A stretch of DNA of 64,000 bases from Rusavskia elegans (taxonomy: Eukaryota; Ascomycota; Lecanoromycetes; Teloschistales; Teloschistaceae): the NCBI GenBank assembly GCA_011316305.1, contig SAUG01000063.1, positions 310,001-374,000 of the forward strand, in the 5' to 3' direction. Below the pieces are notes generated by a model. The model had not been told where the DNA came from and ran no database searches. It worked only from the letters and a program-made list of their open reading frames with translations. A program made the position numbers and the translations under genes. Below, piece after piece: positions 36,139 to 47,231 of the stretch. Each line of letters opens with the position of its first letter. Position 1 is the first letter of the stretch.

Positions 36139-36958
36139 GTTGTCGTTTTCTTGGTCTTGCTAATGAGGATGTTGAAGGGACAATGGAAAGCGGTCCGAGA
36201 CGTGTGGGAGGAGTGAAGATGAGCAAGTAGCGAAAGCAAAGTACTCGTAGGCCCTTGATATAAATGACTCAACATGAGGACAGAGAAACCGGGAAGTAAA
36301 CTTCCAGTATCTGAGACCAGTCGGAACGAGTGCCTAGTGGGTGGGTAGTCGAAAAGCTGGACCCTGGGAGGCAAACACTTTGGCATGTGAAAAACCTGCA
36401 AGGTGCACCGACATGGTCGGCTCTGATAGGTGTCATGGCTCCTGAAAATTCTCGAAGGTGGTCGGAGAATTTAGTCGGTCGTTCCTGAAGGTTGGGACCG
36501 TTTGATAGACTAATCCCGAATTGTGGGGTAAAAGAGTCGCCAGGGTCCAGGGTCCAAGGCTGCATGGAGACCTGCCTTGCAGAGCCTGCTTACTATTGGA
36601 GACGGTCGAATGGCTCGCTCCGAAAAGTTGCATCAGCTATCTAATCACGGGTAGGATCGGATCCACCTCAGACTATCCACCAATCACCGTCATGGGAATC
36701 CGATGGGTAATCGGTAACTTGCCGGAGTCAGCCTCCAACAGATATTTAACGTCGGTCGAGACTCGAGACTGCATCAAATGCCTCAACAAGATCACTGACC
36801 AGCTACCCTCGCGGTGAGCAGAAAAATCTGGACATCAAGCCTGTTATCTTATGCATTGATTAGGTATCCGATTTAGCTGGCAGTCGTGCTGGTCATCAGC
36901 ACAAGGTATGCGTTGAATTCTACATATCCATGAGTCTTAGGAATAGAGTTAGGAGACT
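36139..36958. other. Intergenic, nothing recognised
   Basis: About 820 bp between two minus-strand genes, containing the HAD gene promoter and the 3' flank of the next gene. The open frames at 36269-36565 and 36521-36817 have no family resemblance. Confidence 0.5.
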
Positions 36959-38236
36959 TCAGACCAAAGAATAGAGCACGTCGACCAGCGATACAGCATC
37001 GGTCTCCTCTTCTGCCTCGGCGTCTGTCTTCTCTTCGCCAACATTGACGTTACTGTAACTGTCAAGATTGGAGACCTGTGTGGAGCCAACAAGATATATC
37101 TCCAACGCTGAGCCAACCTCAGTACGTTGCTGCTCGTCTGCTGCGAGCATTTCTTGAACACACGACCTCTCCAACTCATCAAGCTCAGCTCTCCTACGTG
37201 CGATATCTTGAAATTGATCGGTAAGTTTTCTTTCGAGTAGGTTTTGATGCTGAACGATTTCCTCCATGCTAGCTTCCAGCTGGGTTTTGATGTTCATGAT
37301 TTTCTCTGCTCGTTTGGAGTCATTCAGAGCTTCCGTAAAGGTGACGGCAGCTTGTAGCATTTTCATGATTCCGGCTGCGCTGGTTCGAAGGCGATGAACG
37401 GCTGAATGACGGAGGGAACTTGTTGCGAAAAGCACATCTTTCAGACTTTGTCCTGATGTCCTTATGATGGCTGTCGCTGGGAGGTTTTCGATGATCTTTG
37501 AGAAGCTTCTGGTCCATTGGGTCAATTCAATCGACTCTGCTTCGTCCCATCTACGCGCTTTCATCATCTCTGGGGCCCATGTATTGCCGAAGTCTAGACA
37601 GCAGTCCTCAAGTAGGGCTTGGACTAGGTGTAGGATTCTGTGCTGGGTTCTGTATGGCAAATAAACAGGGTGAAGCCTGGGGATAGGGAGCGTGCGGTGT
37701 GCTTCGGATGAAGATTGTTGCCTGCTAGCAAATTAGCAATATCCCTTTCGTGGTCTCAACGGAGGTGCCTGCCCCAACTCAGCAGCTCCAACTTGAACAT
37801 AATCCCCAAATTTGACTTTGTTTTCCAATGTTTCCTCAGGCTCGTCCACTTGGCTGCCCTCCTCAAAATGCTCTCCTCTCTCATCATCGCAGGTCAGCAC
37901 TGCGTCTTGTGCTGTTTCGGCCTCCGTCCTGACGACCTCTACCTCTGAGGCTACTCTCTTAGCCTCTTGCGACTCCGAGGGCGGCTGGAACAGCTCGGGA
38001 TAGCGGAGCTTCGCCCGGGGTAACGATTCGAAAATCCGGTCTTCCAGCAAATCTTTTGCAACGGCAGCGATAGCGGGCAAAGTAAACTCCTTTGTAAGAA
38101 TCTCGATGGATCTTTGATGGAACTCCAACAGCTGACGTATCTTCTTGGGCTTCCGAAATAGGGCCTTCGGCCCGTTAAAGACTGACGAGCAGTGAAGATA
38201 GACCAACTTGCCGTCCGGAAGTTGCTGCTTAGCCAT
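36959..38236 (-). CDS. Hypothetical fungal protein, two exons (about 406 aa), coiled-coil C-terminus
   Basis: The two long minus-strand frames 38236-37779 and 37721-36959 are best read as one gene. The second has no ATG near its start, is open further upstream, and joins in phase over a 57-nt intron with a strong branch and acceptor (TTGCTAATTTGCTAGCAG). A donor 18 nt further on (GTTGAG, 39-nt intron) would also keep the phase. The start is MAKQQLPDGKLVYLHCSS. The N-terminal part is helical and basic, and the middle is acidic (SQVDEPEETLENKV). After the splice comes LVQALLEDCCLDFGNTWAPE and a long coiled coil (MEEIVQHQNLLERKLTDQFQ), then an acidic tail. I do not recognise the family and assign no function. 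Confidence 0.6.
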
Positions 38237-38857
38237 GGTCAAGCTATAAAGATAGTATCCCTAGGACTAGGTAAGAATGCAATGGCAGAACTTCTGATAC
38301 GTCTTGTCTCGTCAATATTATATATGTCTCCGGATAACGACATCAAAGGGTGATTATTCGTTGTCCCATGCACAATGTTGATTGCTCGTTCGTCCCATTG
38401 CACTTTTTCTATCAGCAATCCTGGCCAAGTTCAACCATGCTCTTTCGGCCGCAATTTGACGTATCATCTTCTTGGTCAAAGAGCAACCAGGAGTCAGTAA
38501 CGACGTCTTTTTCTAATCCTACTGCTGCTGCCTTATGCAGCTGGCTGCAATTGTTCTTTTCCAGACAATGGCTTTTGAGTCAGTCGAAGGGGCACGAACA
38601 ACGGAGCCCTAAGTCATAGTCTTCTGCGATGCTATTAGAAATATTGAGTAAATCCATACTTCTAGATTGCAATGTGAGAAGCCATCTGGCGGGTGACATG
38701 AAGGGAATATAAGAAAGCCGGAATGTTCGTTTCCTATTCATCAAAAGAGTAGACATGTAGTAAAGAATCTAGAAAGTATTGGGTCTCACGTTAAAGATTG
38801 AACGAAAAGTTAGTCATCAATTGATAACCAATGCATACTGGCCTTTTAGGGATTCGC
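38237..38857. other. Intergenic, nothing recognised
   Basis: About 620 bp between two minus-strand genes: promoter of the hypothetical gene and 3' flank of the Rex3 gene. No conserved ORF or RNA seen. Confidence 0.5.
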
Positions 38858-40843
38858 TCACCAAACGACCGTACTACTTGCCATCGAAGGCCCAGAAGGA
38901 AGCGGAGGGTAAAACTCGCCATCCCTCTTCGTCCATCCCTCCTCCCTCATTTTCCGCCACATCTCACCAACCCTCAACCTCACCAAATCACCCGCAGCCC
39001 TCGCATCTTCCTTCGAATCATGACCTTTATCTCCTCCCATCTGTATATCCCTCCCAAGATGCTTCTTCATCAGCATCTTGAGACCGAACCTTAACGGCAA
39101 GCCGCGATGATGTGGGAAAAGGATTGCCGTATCGACGATAGTGGGGTGGAGTATTCTCGCAGCATTGAGGTCGTTTTCGAGCGCGTGGCCGATCAACGGC
39201 GTTTCTAGCCTCAGAAGCTTGAAGAGTAATTCCCGTGCTTTGAATGGTGAATCGACGATTCGTAAGCGGGTGGTGCCATCGTCAGCCGTTACTTGCTGTT
39301 GCTGGGATGCTTGATCATAAGGAACGGCGTTTGCGTAGTCTTCGGGCCAAACGCCAGAAAAGCGTGAGTTTAGGTCCAATACCTCTCCTAGCGGGCGTAC
39401 GAGAACGTCCAAGACCTCTTTTCCATCAGGCCAGGTGGTCGCCGTCAGTCGGACGAGTTCCATCCCTAATGTGGAGTACCCCATCTCGCAGTCGAAGCAT
39501 ACTGCTCCGGGAATGTCGTTGCGGTTTGAGACTGGCGTAGTCTCGAAAGGCATGACTAGAGCAAGGCGCTTGGGATCGGATGTCTTGAAAACGTGCGAGT
39601 CTGCTTTGGTACAGCCCGGGCTCACACCCAACGTTTCGTCGCAGCACGCATATTTCAGATCCCGGGACTTGTTCTCACCCTTCACCATATCCGGCCGGCG
39701 AGGCTTCGCCCAGTGATATGTGCATGTACCGCCGGATGTAAGCGCTCCATCTTCCTCTCGTCTGCCAGGAAAAACCTGAAATCTAGTACTGCACCTATCG
39801 CATTGCTCCCAACCTTGGGCGCTCTCCACGCCCTTTCTGGCCGTCTCGAGTTCGGTCTTGGTAGGAATTGTGGTGACGTAGCCGTGCTTGTTAAGTCCCT
39901 CCTGTTGCGCCACCAAGCGAGGAACGAAGGCGATTTCTTCGGCAGGGGTCATATCGGTGACAATAGGTCCAGGACTGCTTGGTCCTTTTGGAGTGGCTTT
40001 TGGCAACCTTTCAGCTATCTTCCTAAGTCGCTCCTCTTCCCAGATTGTCAACTTCATTTTCTTCAAGACCATGATCCTTGATTTAATGACATTTTGGTAG
40101 ACAGCAGAGCTTCCCCTTGCAAATTGGAATTCTTCATCTAGGGCTTGTGTGATAAGTTCGGAGTCAGAGAGGATCAAGCGTCCTTTCGATGCGTCGTCAC
40201 TTTTCTTGACTTCATCGTTTAGGCGAGTCATATGCTCGTGAAGCATGGTGAGAAGCCTTAGCCGGATAGCATGTGATGCTGGTGGGTTGAGAAGCATTCT
40301 GGGGTTCAATGACTCTTCCGGTACCTTCACTTTCGGCAACGGAGCCTTCCTTGTCGCAAATGGAGAACCTAACCCATTGACATTGGGTTGAAATACCGGT
40401 GTTCTGGCTTGGCTGGTATCTGGAGTTGAGGCGACTTTTGTGGTGGGCGCTTTCGCCCCCCCTCTAAGTGGTGGCGGTGAGATCGTTCTTGATGCTGTCC
40501 TAGGCAGCTCATGGAGTTGTTCTTTCGACGCTTTCGTAGCTGGTTCTGTATCCGCTTGCGACGATAATGGAGAACTTGAAGTTCTGAAGGTGCTATCGGC
40601 AGCTCTCTCCGCCAGATGATGGTCTTGAGCATCCCCTTTTACACGGCGCCGTTTTCGTGGACCATCCAATCGGTCAGTCTCCTCTTCGTCCACCAGTGGA
40701 TGGGCCACGGAGGTCTTTCCTTGCGTGACGCCGTCATTATGACGCTCTGTTGAACGATCATGTGAGAATAAGCAAGGGGTGAGCGAGCAATGGGGATATT
40801 CGGGACATGGTGTGTGTTTGAAAAGACCTAAAGGTGAGAACAT
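38858..40843 (-). CDS. REX3: RNA exonuclease 3 (DEDDh 3'-5' exonuclease)
   Basis: A single exon on the minus strand, 661 aa. The ATG at 40843 is chosen because MFSPLGLFKHTPCPEYPHCS is the family's N-terminus; the frame is open further upstream but only from a GTG. Residues about 1-40 hold a Cys/His cluster of zinc-finger type. A long polar linker follows, then the exonuclease domain in the last 220 residues: CFDCEMGYST (first Asp and Glu), LIGHALENDLNAARI (second Asp) and HDSKEDARAAGDL (His and last Asp). Rex3 trims RNase MRP RNA and other small RNAs in yeast. The gene is divergent from the lipase gene. Confidence 0.9.
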   Translation of the reverse strand: MFSPLGLFKHTPCPEYPHCSLTPCLFSHDRSTERHNDGVTQGKTSVAHPLVDEEETDRLDGPRKRRRVKGDAQDHHLAERAADSTFRTSSSPLSSQADTEPATKASKEQLHELPRTASRTISPPPLRGGAKAPTTKVASTPDTSQARTPVFQPNVNGLGSPFATRKAPLPKVKVPEESLNPRMLLNPPASHAIRLRLLTMLHEHMTRLNDEVKKSDDASKGRLILSDSELITQALDEEFQFARGSSAVYQNVIKSRIMVLKKMKLTIWEEERLRKIAERLPKATPKGPSSPGPIVTDMTPAEEIAFVPRLVAQQEGLNKHGYVTTIPTKTELETARKGVESAQGWEQCDRCSTRFQVFPGRREEDGALTSGGTCTYHWAKPRRPDMVKGENKSRDLKYACCDETLGVSPGCTKADSHVFKTSDPKRLALVMPFETTPVSNRNDIPGAVCFDCEMGYSTLGMELVRLTATTWPDGKEVLDVLVRPLGEVLDLNSRFSGVWPEDYANAVPYDQASQQQQVTADDGTTRLRIVDSPFKARELLFKLLRLETPLIGHALENDLNAARILHPTIVDTAILFPHHRGLPLRFGLKMLMKKHLGRDIQMGGDKGHDSKEDARAAGDLVRLRVGEMWRKMREEGWTKRDGEFYPPLPSGPSMASSTVVW

Positions 40844-41507
40844 CGCAAGAAAAAGAGTCTTCTGAGGTAAGCAGGAATTTAACACGGATTTGATTAATCA
40901 TGGTATCACCAACCAATTGCGGCAAGGCTAGAGGATCATAGCCAACCCTCATTGAGTGAGTTGACAAAGAGAAGTTGAAGAGTTCACATCACAGCCCCCG
41001 GTTGAATGTAGGTTGATATGGAAGTGGTCATCGCTAGTTTTCTCTAAGGCGTTGAGCCGTTCGATCGTCACAGTGACGGTGTCAACGTAGCGTTTGATTA
41101 ACTCAGGTGGGCGCCTGCTTTCACTAGCGATTACCCAATTTACTTCCCAAGGGCTTCAACGCTGGTAATTCAGCTTGCATGCATGCGGGAGCCTGCGTGT
41201 CAAAAACTTGTGCACGAATAAAATAGAATATCGAACAGACAGGTCGATCGAGAAGTTCATACATCAAGCATGCGAGGCCTCGGGCATGTTGATAGACGTA
41301 CGAGTAGGGCTTAGCCTAAACACGTGGCGTTCGGCCCGCTAATCTACCCGATGCCGATAGATCGCGGGCGTCATTGGGAGCTTCGCCACAAACACCAACT
41401 AAGACAACACGATAACATGACCTGGTCAGTGTCCAACCATTATACACGACCCATGAGGCACCGAAAACATCCCTCCTCTTCCACTATCAGTGCAGGCATC
41501 CCCCATC
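40844..41507. promoter_or_regulatory. Shared divergent upstream region, REX3 and lipase gene
   Basis: 664 bp between the two start codons, so it must carry both promoters. No TATA box or named operator was identified with confidence. Confidence 0.5.
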
Positions 41508-42911
41508 ATGTCCGCGGTAGAACCTGAACGGACATCACTCGACCCCAAAGCAGACCACTTGTGTGTCCTGGTACACGGGTGAGTCCAAGCAGAAAGCGTC
41601 CATTCTTTCGCTCAGCTGGTCAGGCTAACTCCAACAAGGCTCTGGGGTACTCCGAGCCATCTGGACTATCTCGCAAAGTCCCTTAGAGAGAAGCACCCCG
41701 AAGACAAGTTGAACATCTTGGTCGCCAAGAGTAATTCAGGCACTTATACTTACGATGGCATCGAGACTGGTGGGGAAAGAGTGACACAAGAAGTCGAGGA
41801 GCTACTTGAGCAGTTGATTGAGGCCGGTACCCCGATAGCGAAGCTCAGCATCGTCGGTTACTCCCTTGGTGGTCTCATCGCTCGCTACGCCATCGGTCTC
41901 ATCTATTCCAAAGGCTGGTTTGAGAAAATCAAGCCCATCAACTTCACAACCTTCGCCACCCCTCATTTAGGTGTTCGAACCCCGTTAAGAGGTTATCATA
42001 GCCAGCTCTGGAACGCTTTTGGCGCCCGCACCCTCTCTTCTTCTGGTCGCCAGCTCTTCACCATCGACACCTTCCGAGATACCAACCGACCAATCCTTTC
42101 AGTCCTAGCTGATCCAAGCAGCATCTTCATCCGCGCGCTTACCGAATTTAAGACCCGAAACCTGTATGCGAACATCATCAATGATCGCTCAGCACCGTAT
42201 TATACCACCGCCATTGCCTCTACAGATCCTTTCGTCGACCTTGATGCCGTCGATATACGGACTCTGAACTCATACTCTCCAACCATACTCGATCCTGATA
42301 ATCCTGTTTCTCCAAAGTCGACCAAAGAGCCCCTGCAGCCATTCTACACCCGTCTTTCAAGTAGTGGCCAAGGCCTACTTACACGAATACCGCTTTACAC
42401 TGCGCTCATCGCTCTTATCCCTGTCGCGACCGTTGCGTGGACGATCAATTCTGGCATCCAGTCATTCCGCAGCAACAAGCGGATCCAGTTACATGAACAA
42501 GGGAAAGGCCTGGATGGCTACCGCATCCCGCTTCTGATGAACGGTAACAGCGCGCGCAGTGCAGTGAGTGGCGCCTTCAGACGAGTCAACTCTGCACACG
42601 GCCAAGACTACCTCCCTGAAAGCCAGGACGACGATTCGGGTGAAGAAGATGAAGGCGCTGAAGAAGATGTGCCGAAATTAGAGCTCAAGCGCACGTCATC
42701 ACGAAAGGCAGATTTTCCTACTCTGGCGCTGTCAGATGAGCAATTCGAGATGATAAGAAATCTGGACAATGTGGGTTTTAAGAAGTATCCCGTGCATATC
42801 AAGAACCATAGGCATACGCATGCTGCAATCATCGTACGAATGCAGAAGCCAGGATTTGATGAGGGGAAGGTGGTAGTGAGGCATTGGCTGGACGAGGCGT
42901 TCGAGCTATAG
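41508..42911 (+). CDS. DUF676 serine-esterase/lipase (Lpl1/Rog1-like)
   Basis: Exons 41508-41578 and 41639-42911 with a 60-nt intron (GTGAGT, branch GGCTAACT, AACAAG acceptor), giving 447 aa. The intron splits the oxyanion motif: HG from exon 1 joins LWGTPSHLDYLAK in exon 2, a family hallmark. The nucleophile elbow is VGYSLGG with Ser99. FATPHLGVRTP is the following conserved segment. A hydrophobic helix (IPLYTALIALIPVATVAWTI) near residue 280 could anchor the protein in a membrane or lipid droplet. An acidic stretch (DDDSGEEDEGAEEDV) and a conserved C-terminal block with His residues (HIKNHRHTHAAIIVRMQ) follow; one of these probably supplies the catalytic His. The yeast relatives Lpl1 and Rog1 hydrolyse phospholipids or glycerolipids. 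Confidence 0.85.
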
Positions 42912-43292
42912 ATCTGGCAGAGCTTCACATGCAGAAGCTGAGAGCTCTGCAAGCGTTGGGCGTCGGGAGTTGACGATGATAATCACAAGCGTTCTACAAG
43001 ACGTACCTCAAATTCAAACATTGTGGACAATGCTCATGTAAAATTCCAGCGTACCATAAGTCGTTTGTTGAGGTCGATTCGGGTCAAAGCCGCGAAGTAC
43101 TAAAGGATCTATCAAGTGCCATTCACCTTTCAGCGGCTTCTGGATTTGGTGATGAAGATGGTGTGGAGAATATCGAGTCAGACCGCTATGCTACCTCTGT
43201 GCCGGAAGGATACAAATTTGTAATTGGTACAATAAGGACCACCAGAGCTCGGCGACGCCCTGCCTTAGATCCTCCAGCCTGCCATAACCCCC
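42912..43292. other. Convergent intergenic region
   Basis: 381 bp holding the 3' flanks of the lipase gene (plus) and prohibitin gene (minus). The short open frame at 43163-43417 is not supported as a gene. Confidence 0.5.
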
Positions 43293-44206
43293 TCACCTTC
43301 CCGATAAGCCTAATAACAAATTCGCCCCCTTCGAACCATCCTTCCCTCCCTCGCCGCCACCAGGCAGATACGTCACATTCGGATTCCCCGCCAGCGTCTG
43401 CGCGATCTCCCTACTAGCCTCAATCCTCCGAATCATAATCAAGCCATCCCCAGCCCTCGCCACAGCCTTACTGATCGTCTCCGCACTCTCGGCCTCCCCC
43501 TCCGCCCTAATAACATTGGCCTGGCGTTCCTGCTCCGCCTTCTCCACAATAAAGCGACTCCTTTCCGCATCCTGCTGCGCAATCTGCTTCTGCTCGACGG
43601 CGCGGGTGAATTCTTTTCCGAAGGTCATGTGCGTGATGGAGACGTCTTCGAGGGCGATGTTGAATTCCTGGGCGCGGCGGAGGAGATCGGTGCGGATGCG
43701 GTTGGAGACGGCTTCACGCTGGGTGATTAGTTCTGCGGCGTCGAATTGGGCGACGATGGATTTGAGGACTTCGTTGCCGATGGAGGGGAGGACGCGTTCG
43801 TCGTAGTCGAGGCCGAGGGACTGGTGGTGTGATTAGTATGTTTTTTCATTGGAGAAACGGATGAAAAGGTTGGGAGGTAGCGGACCTGATAGATCTTTGG
43901 CAACATCTTGACTTCCGGTCGATGCAGTACCCTCAGCGTCAGTGAAACCATTTGCAAATCTTTACTTCCGGTCGTAGTGGAGATGTTTCGAGGCTTCGTT
44001 CGGACGTCATATACGATAGCCTTCTGCAGCCATGGGATAAGAAAGTGTGTACCCTCATTGACGACATTTTCCTTGACTCCTTGGAGACGATCAAAGATCA
44101 CAGCACGAGAGCCACCCTTAACGTCGTAGATGGAGAGCTGGCCGATGAAAAAAGCGGCGGAGGCGGGGATAGCCCATCTGGAGACGTTGCCGAGGACGTT
44201 GGCCAT
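43293..44206 (-). CDS. PHB1: Prohibitin 1
   Basis: Two exons on the minus strand, 44206-43886 and 43820-43293, with a 65-nt intron (GTCCGC...CACCAG), giving 282 aa, the usual size. The N-terminal hydrophobic anchor is [19 protein letters not shown]. The SPFH/PHB domain begins with [19 protein letters not shown] and continues to the splice at [19 protein letters not shown]. The C-terminal coiled coil includes [20 protein letters not shown]. Prohibitins 1 and 2 form ring complexes in the mitochondrial inner membrane that stabilise respiratory proteins and regulate the m-AAA protease. The final [12 protein letters not shown] is also typical. No oddity seen. Confidence 0.95.
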
Positions 44207-44759
44207 ATCGGCGGATGAGACGATGTACTGAAGATGCGATATTGGGAGAGCTTCTGCTCAGTTGAACTTGAGATGCAAATGCACCAGGTTGTCTAGCGCC
44301 GTAGAACTCTTGGCATGGAAAAGAGGCGCGCGCCAAAATCAGGCGCAGCAACCGAGGTTCCTATGAAGTCGACACCTCGAGCGTCCGATTGAATCACTCT
44401 TAATAGATGTGTAACGCTTGTCGTTCGGCTGACGATGCCATTCAATAATGGGCTATCTCGCTACATTGGTGATTATTCACGGTAAAACCACAAGGCAACT
44501 TCTCGATTGTTTTTAATTTGCTCGATTGAAAACATACTACGTGTAACACACGCAGGCACGAGCTCTATCTTCTGGAGGTCGGTACATCGACATATCGATA
44601 TACTATATCCAGTTGTTGCGCTGCACTCGATCCGTCCGTGTCACTTTAAAGGACAAAATCGTATGTGGTTTGTTCGTAATCAAGGGATGTTAGTTTTCCA
44701 CGAATACTCAGTCAGTATCTGGATGTCTCTCGTTGGTCTAAAACAAAATCAAAGTAAGT
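44207..44759. other. Prohibitin upstream region, nothing else recognised
   Basis: About 550 bp with the PHB1 promoter. No conserved ORF or RNA. Confidence 0.5.
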
Positions 44760-44834
44760 GTCCAGGCCTGGGGTCAACCAGGCAGGGTCATCAAGATGCG
44801 AGGTCTCTTGGCCGAAAACCTGAATCTCAGGCTG
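44760..44834 (-). pseudogene. Decayed partial copy of the tRNA-like gene at 44962-45171
   Basis: The complement of this segment aligns with the 3' half of the neighbouring tRNA-like gene: CAGCCTGAGA, CCTCGCA, CTTGA, GACCCTG and CCCAGG blocks occur in the same order, and the A-rich sequence beyond the 3' end is similar too. The B box is broken (GGTTGACCCC instead of GGTTCGATCCC) and no 5' half is present. The most likely origin is a local duplication followed by decay. Confidence 0.55.
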
Positions 44835-44961
44835 TTATGATGAAAACTAACGATATTAGAGTATATTGTTTCATATAGCTTTTTTCGCAGTCATTGAATG
44901 ACCGCAGCTGTTGGCAGCTGCTATTCGCTAGGTGAATAAGAGCGAAAAGTCAAAAAGAAAA

Positions 44962-45171
44962 TGCCCAGACCTGGGATCGAACCAGGGTCTTCAAGTTGCG
45001 AGGCTGGTGGCCATCCTCTCATTGAGGACCTAAACTCTCAGGCTGCAGCCGCTTCCGCATGGGGACGAGGCGGCTGATCGCAACGTTACGGCCAACGCAC
45101 TGCAGCCTGAGGGGGGGCAACCCGACCACCAGTTTTCTCGTTTGATGCGTTGACCACTGCGCCACCTGGGC
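44962..45171 (-). tRNA. tRNA-like gene with a 137-nt insertion in the anticodon arm; anticodon unassigned
   Basis: On the minus strand the 5' end GCCCAGG (45171-45165) pairs with the 3' end TCTGGGC (44969-44963) in a 7-bp acceptor stem with one G-T pair. The A box is TGGCGCAGTGG and the B box is GGTTCGATCCC, both at consensus. The T arm is CCTGG-TTCGATC-CCAGG. A T-rich run (TTTTCTTTTTG) follows directly as a Pol III terminator. Between the D and T arms there are far more bases than a tRNA needs. They fold into a long hairpin: TCAA/TTGA, CGAG/CTCG, CTGGTGG/CCACCAG, CTCAGGCTGCAG/CTGCAGCCTGAG and an inner CAGCCGC/GCGGCTG. The segment CTCGCAA-CTTGA looks like an anticodon loop (anticodon would be CGC) and stem end, but the intron is then not at the standard 37/38 site. 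It may be an unusual long-intron tRNA, a tRNA interrupted by an insertion, or a tRNA-derived RNA. Confidence 0.6.
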
Positions 45172-46589
45172 TGTTCCAGTAAACAAACGACAATGCTAAC
45201 AAATATCGGCCCCAACATAATATCTGCGATCCAGTAATCGACGGCGACTCTCGACGCATCAAACATGATTATAAGTAGTGAATGAACATGATTCCCCGTA
45301 CATTGTTTAACCAGCAGATAGCGTACAGAAGGACATTGAAGCACTTTCTAGACCCAATCCAGCATAAGGTAGGATTATCTTCCAACGTTGGAATACCGCT
45401 GCCAAACGACACATATAGCACCTACAGTCCGGCCAGAAACCATTCCGTAATGAGATTACATTGCTAGGCAAGCACGAACAGATGCTCAGGTACTGAGCGT
45501 GTTTCCTGTCTAGACATGTCATATATTCTCGCTTTTTCTTCGTTCCAAAGATATATGTCAGCAAAAATTCAATTACAGTCGGCCACTTGCCTTTGGATCA
45601 TATAGACTGTATGCCAACATGGTATAACGCACTGCAGAGTGTTTGGAAGAAATGAAATCCATTCAATGAATGAACTGGTAGCCTCGACAGATCAATGCGC
45701 CAAACATGAGCTTCTGTCAAAGACTACTGTGTCTTTGCTACTAAGTCCTTCTTTGATCCTTCTCATTGACGAGGCAGGTTTCAGTGCAAGACCAAGGGGG
45801 TACTCAATCTTGTGGGCCGTATCGCGTTCTTCTTTTCACCTTTCTCCTACTTCTACATTGTAGAAGTACCTTCGAAATACTAGTCCCTCGGGGAGTAAAC
45901 AAATTTTACTTGCTTTCATTTGAATGGTTGCGTTCGACTTGTGTAGAGGAATGCTTGGCCTAGGACTATTATTGACGCATAGATATTTGAGCAAATAGAT
46001 CATTGCGTTATTACAACAAGCGGAACGTGCAACATGGGCTAAAGCCTTATCTGCCTGCAGATGTGTCCTCCCCGAAGTACGTCCCTCTTCTCTTGTTCTA
46101 CCAAGCAAGAGAAGACCTAAACCTATCATAGATTCCCACTGCAAGGGCACCCTCCCAAATTAGCCCCTTTGCCCGCCTGGCAGATTCCGAGGCCGGTTTC
46201 GTCTGGCTCGCCGCCGCACGACGAACATGCCTAGCGAACAAGGCCAAAAAAAGACTTCAGTAGGATAAAGAGAACTGGAAACATGGCTACCCAACGCACT
46301 ATCCAGAAAATCTTTAGATACTACCTTCTGACTACATCCACGTCTTACATGTAACCATCACGCCTCCAAAGCCATTTTCGACATAGAGTATGCTAGTACC
46401 AAAACAGTCATTCCAGCGATGGAAATGGCGGCTCGTCTTCACATCTTGTAAAGCGACATTAACACGGCGTAAAGCAAACCGGGACTTTCACCAATGCGGA
46501 TGAACTAACGCATTGAGGTACTGAAAAAGATTCATATGAACCTCCTGGGAGATAGATCTAATTCTCAAACATCCATCCATGTTCTTGCC
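45172..46589. other. Gene-free stretch, nothing recognised
   Basis: About 1.4 kb. An 11-bp sequence ACGCATCAAAC at about 45254-45264 repeats, inverted, a segment of the tRNA-like gene (about 45146-45157). The open frames at 45282-45863 are short and unsupported. Confidence 0.45.
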
Positions 46590-47231
46590 TCATAGTCCTC
46601 CCCTCCCCGTCCCCCACCCATCCATCCATCCGCCCTCCCGCCCCTCTCCACCACCCTCCCCCCCTTTTCCCCTCCCGTTCATCTCCCCACGCCTAGCCCT
46701 CACGCCCATAAAAACAAGCTCAATATCCACCTCCAGCAACGCCAACCCCATCGCTATTTCCTGCAACTCCCCCCTCATCGCCTCCACGAACGCTTTCCCA
46801 TTTTCAGTAGTTGGAAAACCAGTTACGTGATGGTGGGTATCCAAAGGTTCAGGTATACTCGCCGGGGGAACTGGTGTTGGAATATTGTTTTGCGGGCTCT
46901 GATGGGAGGATGAGGAGGAGGAAGTGGACGAGGTGAACGAGGTATGATGTGGGAAAGCGTAGAAATCATATTCTTCGCCTGGATGAATCCTCATTCTCCT
47001 CCTCATACCTTTACCTTCATTTCTAGGAGATGATTTCATTCCTGTGAGGTGACAGTGCTGGGAGAGCAGCTGTTCTAGGACCTGACGTTTAGTATGTAGG
47101 TTTTGGCGGTTGAGGAGGAGGGAAGTGAGGGTACGGGTTGGGTATGCAGATGCAGATGTTGTTGATAATAGTGATGATGGTGATGACGATGAGGGGGAGG
47201 AAATGGGCATGGAGGGTAAAGGGGTTGCCAT
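46590..47231 (-). CDS. Hypothetical protein (213 aa)
   Basis: A single minus-strand frame from the ATG at 47231. The first 35 residues are Ser/Pro/Thr-rich (MATPLPSMPISSPSSSSPSS). A short helical and basic region (LLLNRQNLHTKRQVLEQLLS), a middle with a Ser run, then a helical block (GKAFVEAMRGELQEIAMGLA) ending VDIELVFMGVRARR precede a Gly-rich low-complexity tail. The two helical blocks look like real protein; the tail may be artefactual. No family recognised. An undetected intron near the 3' end is possible because the Gly-rich tail is strongly compositional. Confidence 0.45.
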   Translation of the reverse strand: MATPLPSMPISSPSSSSPSSLLSTTSASAYPTRTLTSLLLNRQNLHTKRQVLEQLLSQHCHLTGMKSSPRNEGKGMRRRMRIHPGEEYDFYAFPHHTSFTSSTSSSSSSHQSPQNNIPTPVPPASIPEPLDTHHHVTGFPTTENGKAFVEAMRGELQEIAMGLALLEVDIELVFMGVRARRGEMNGRGKGGEGGGEGREGGWMDGWGTGRGGL

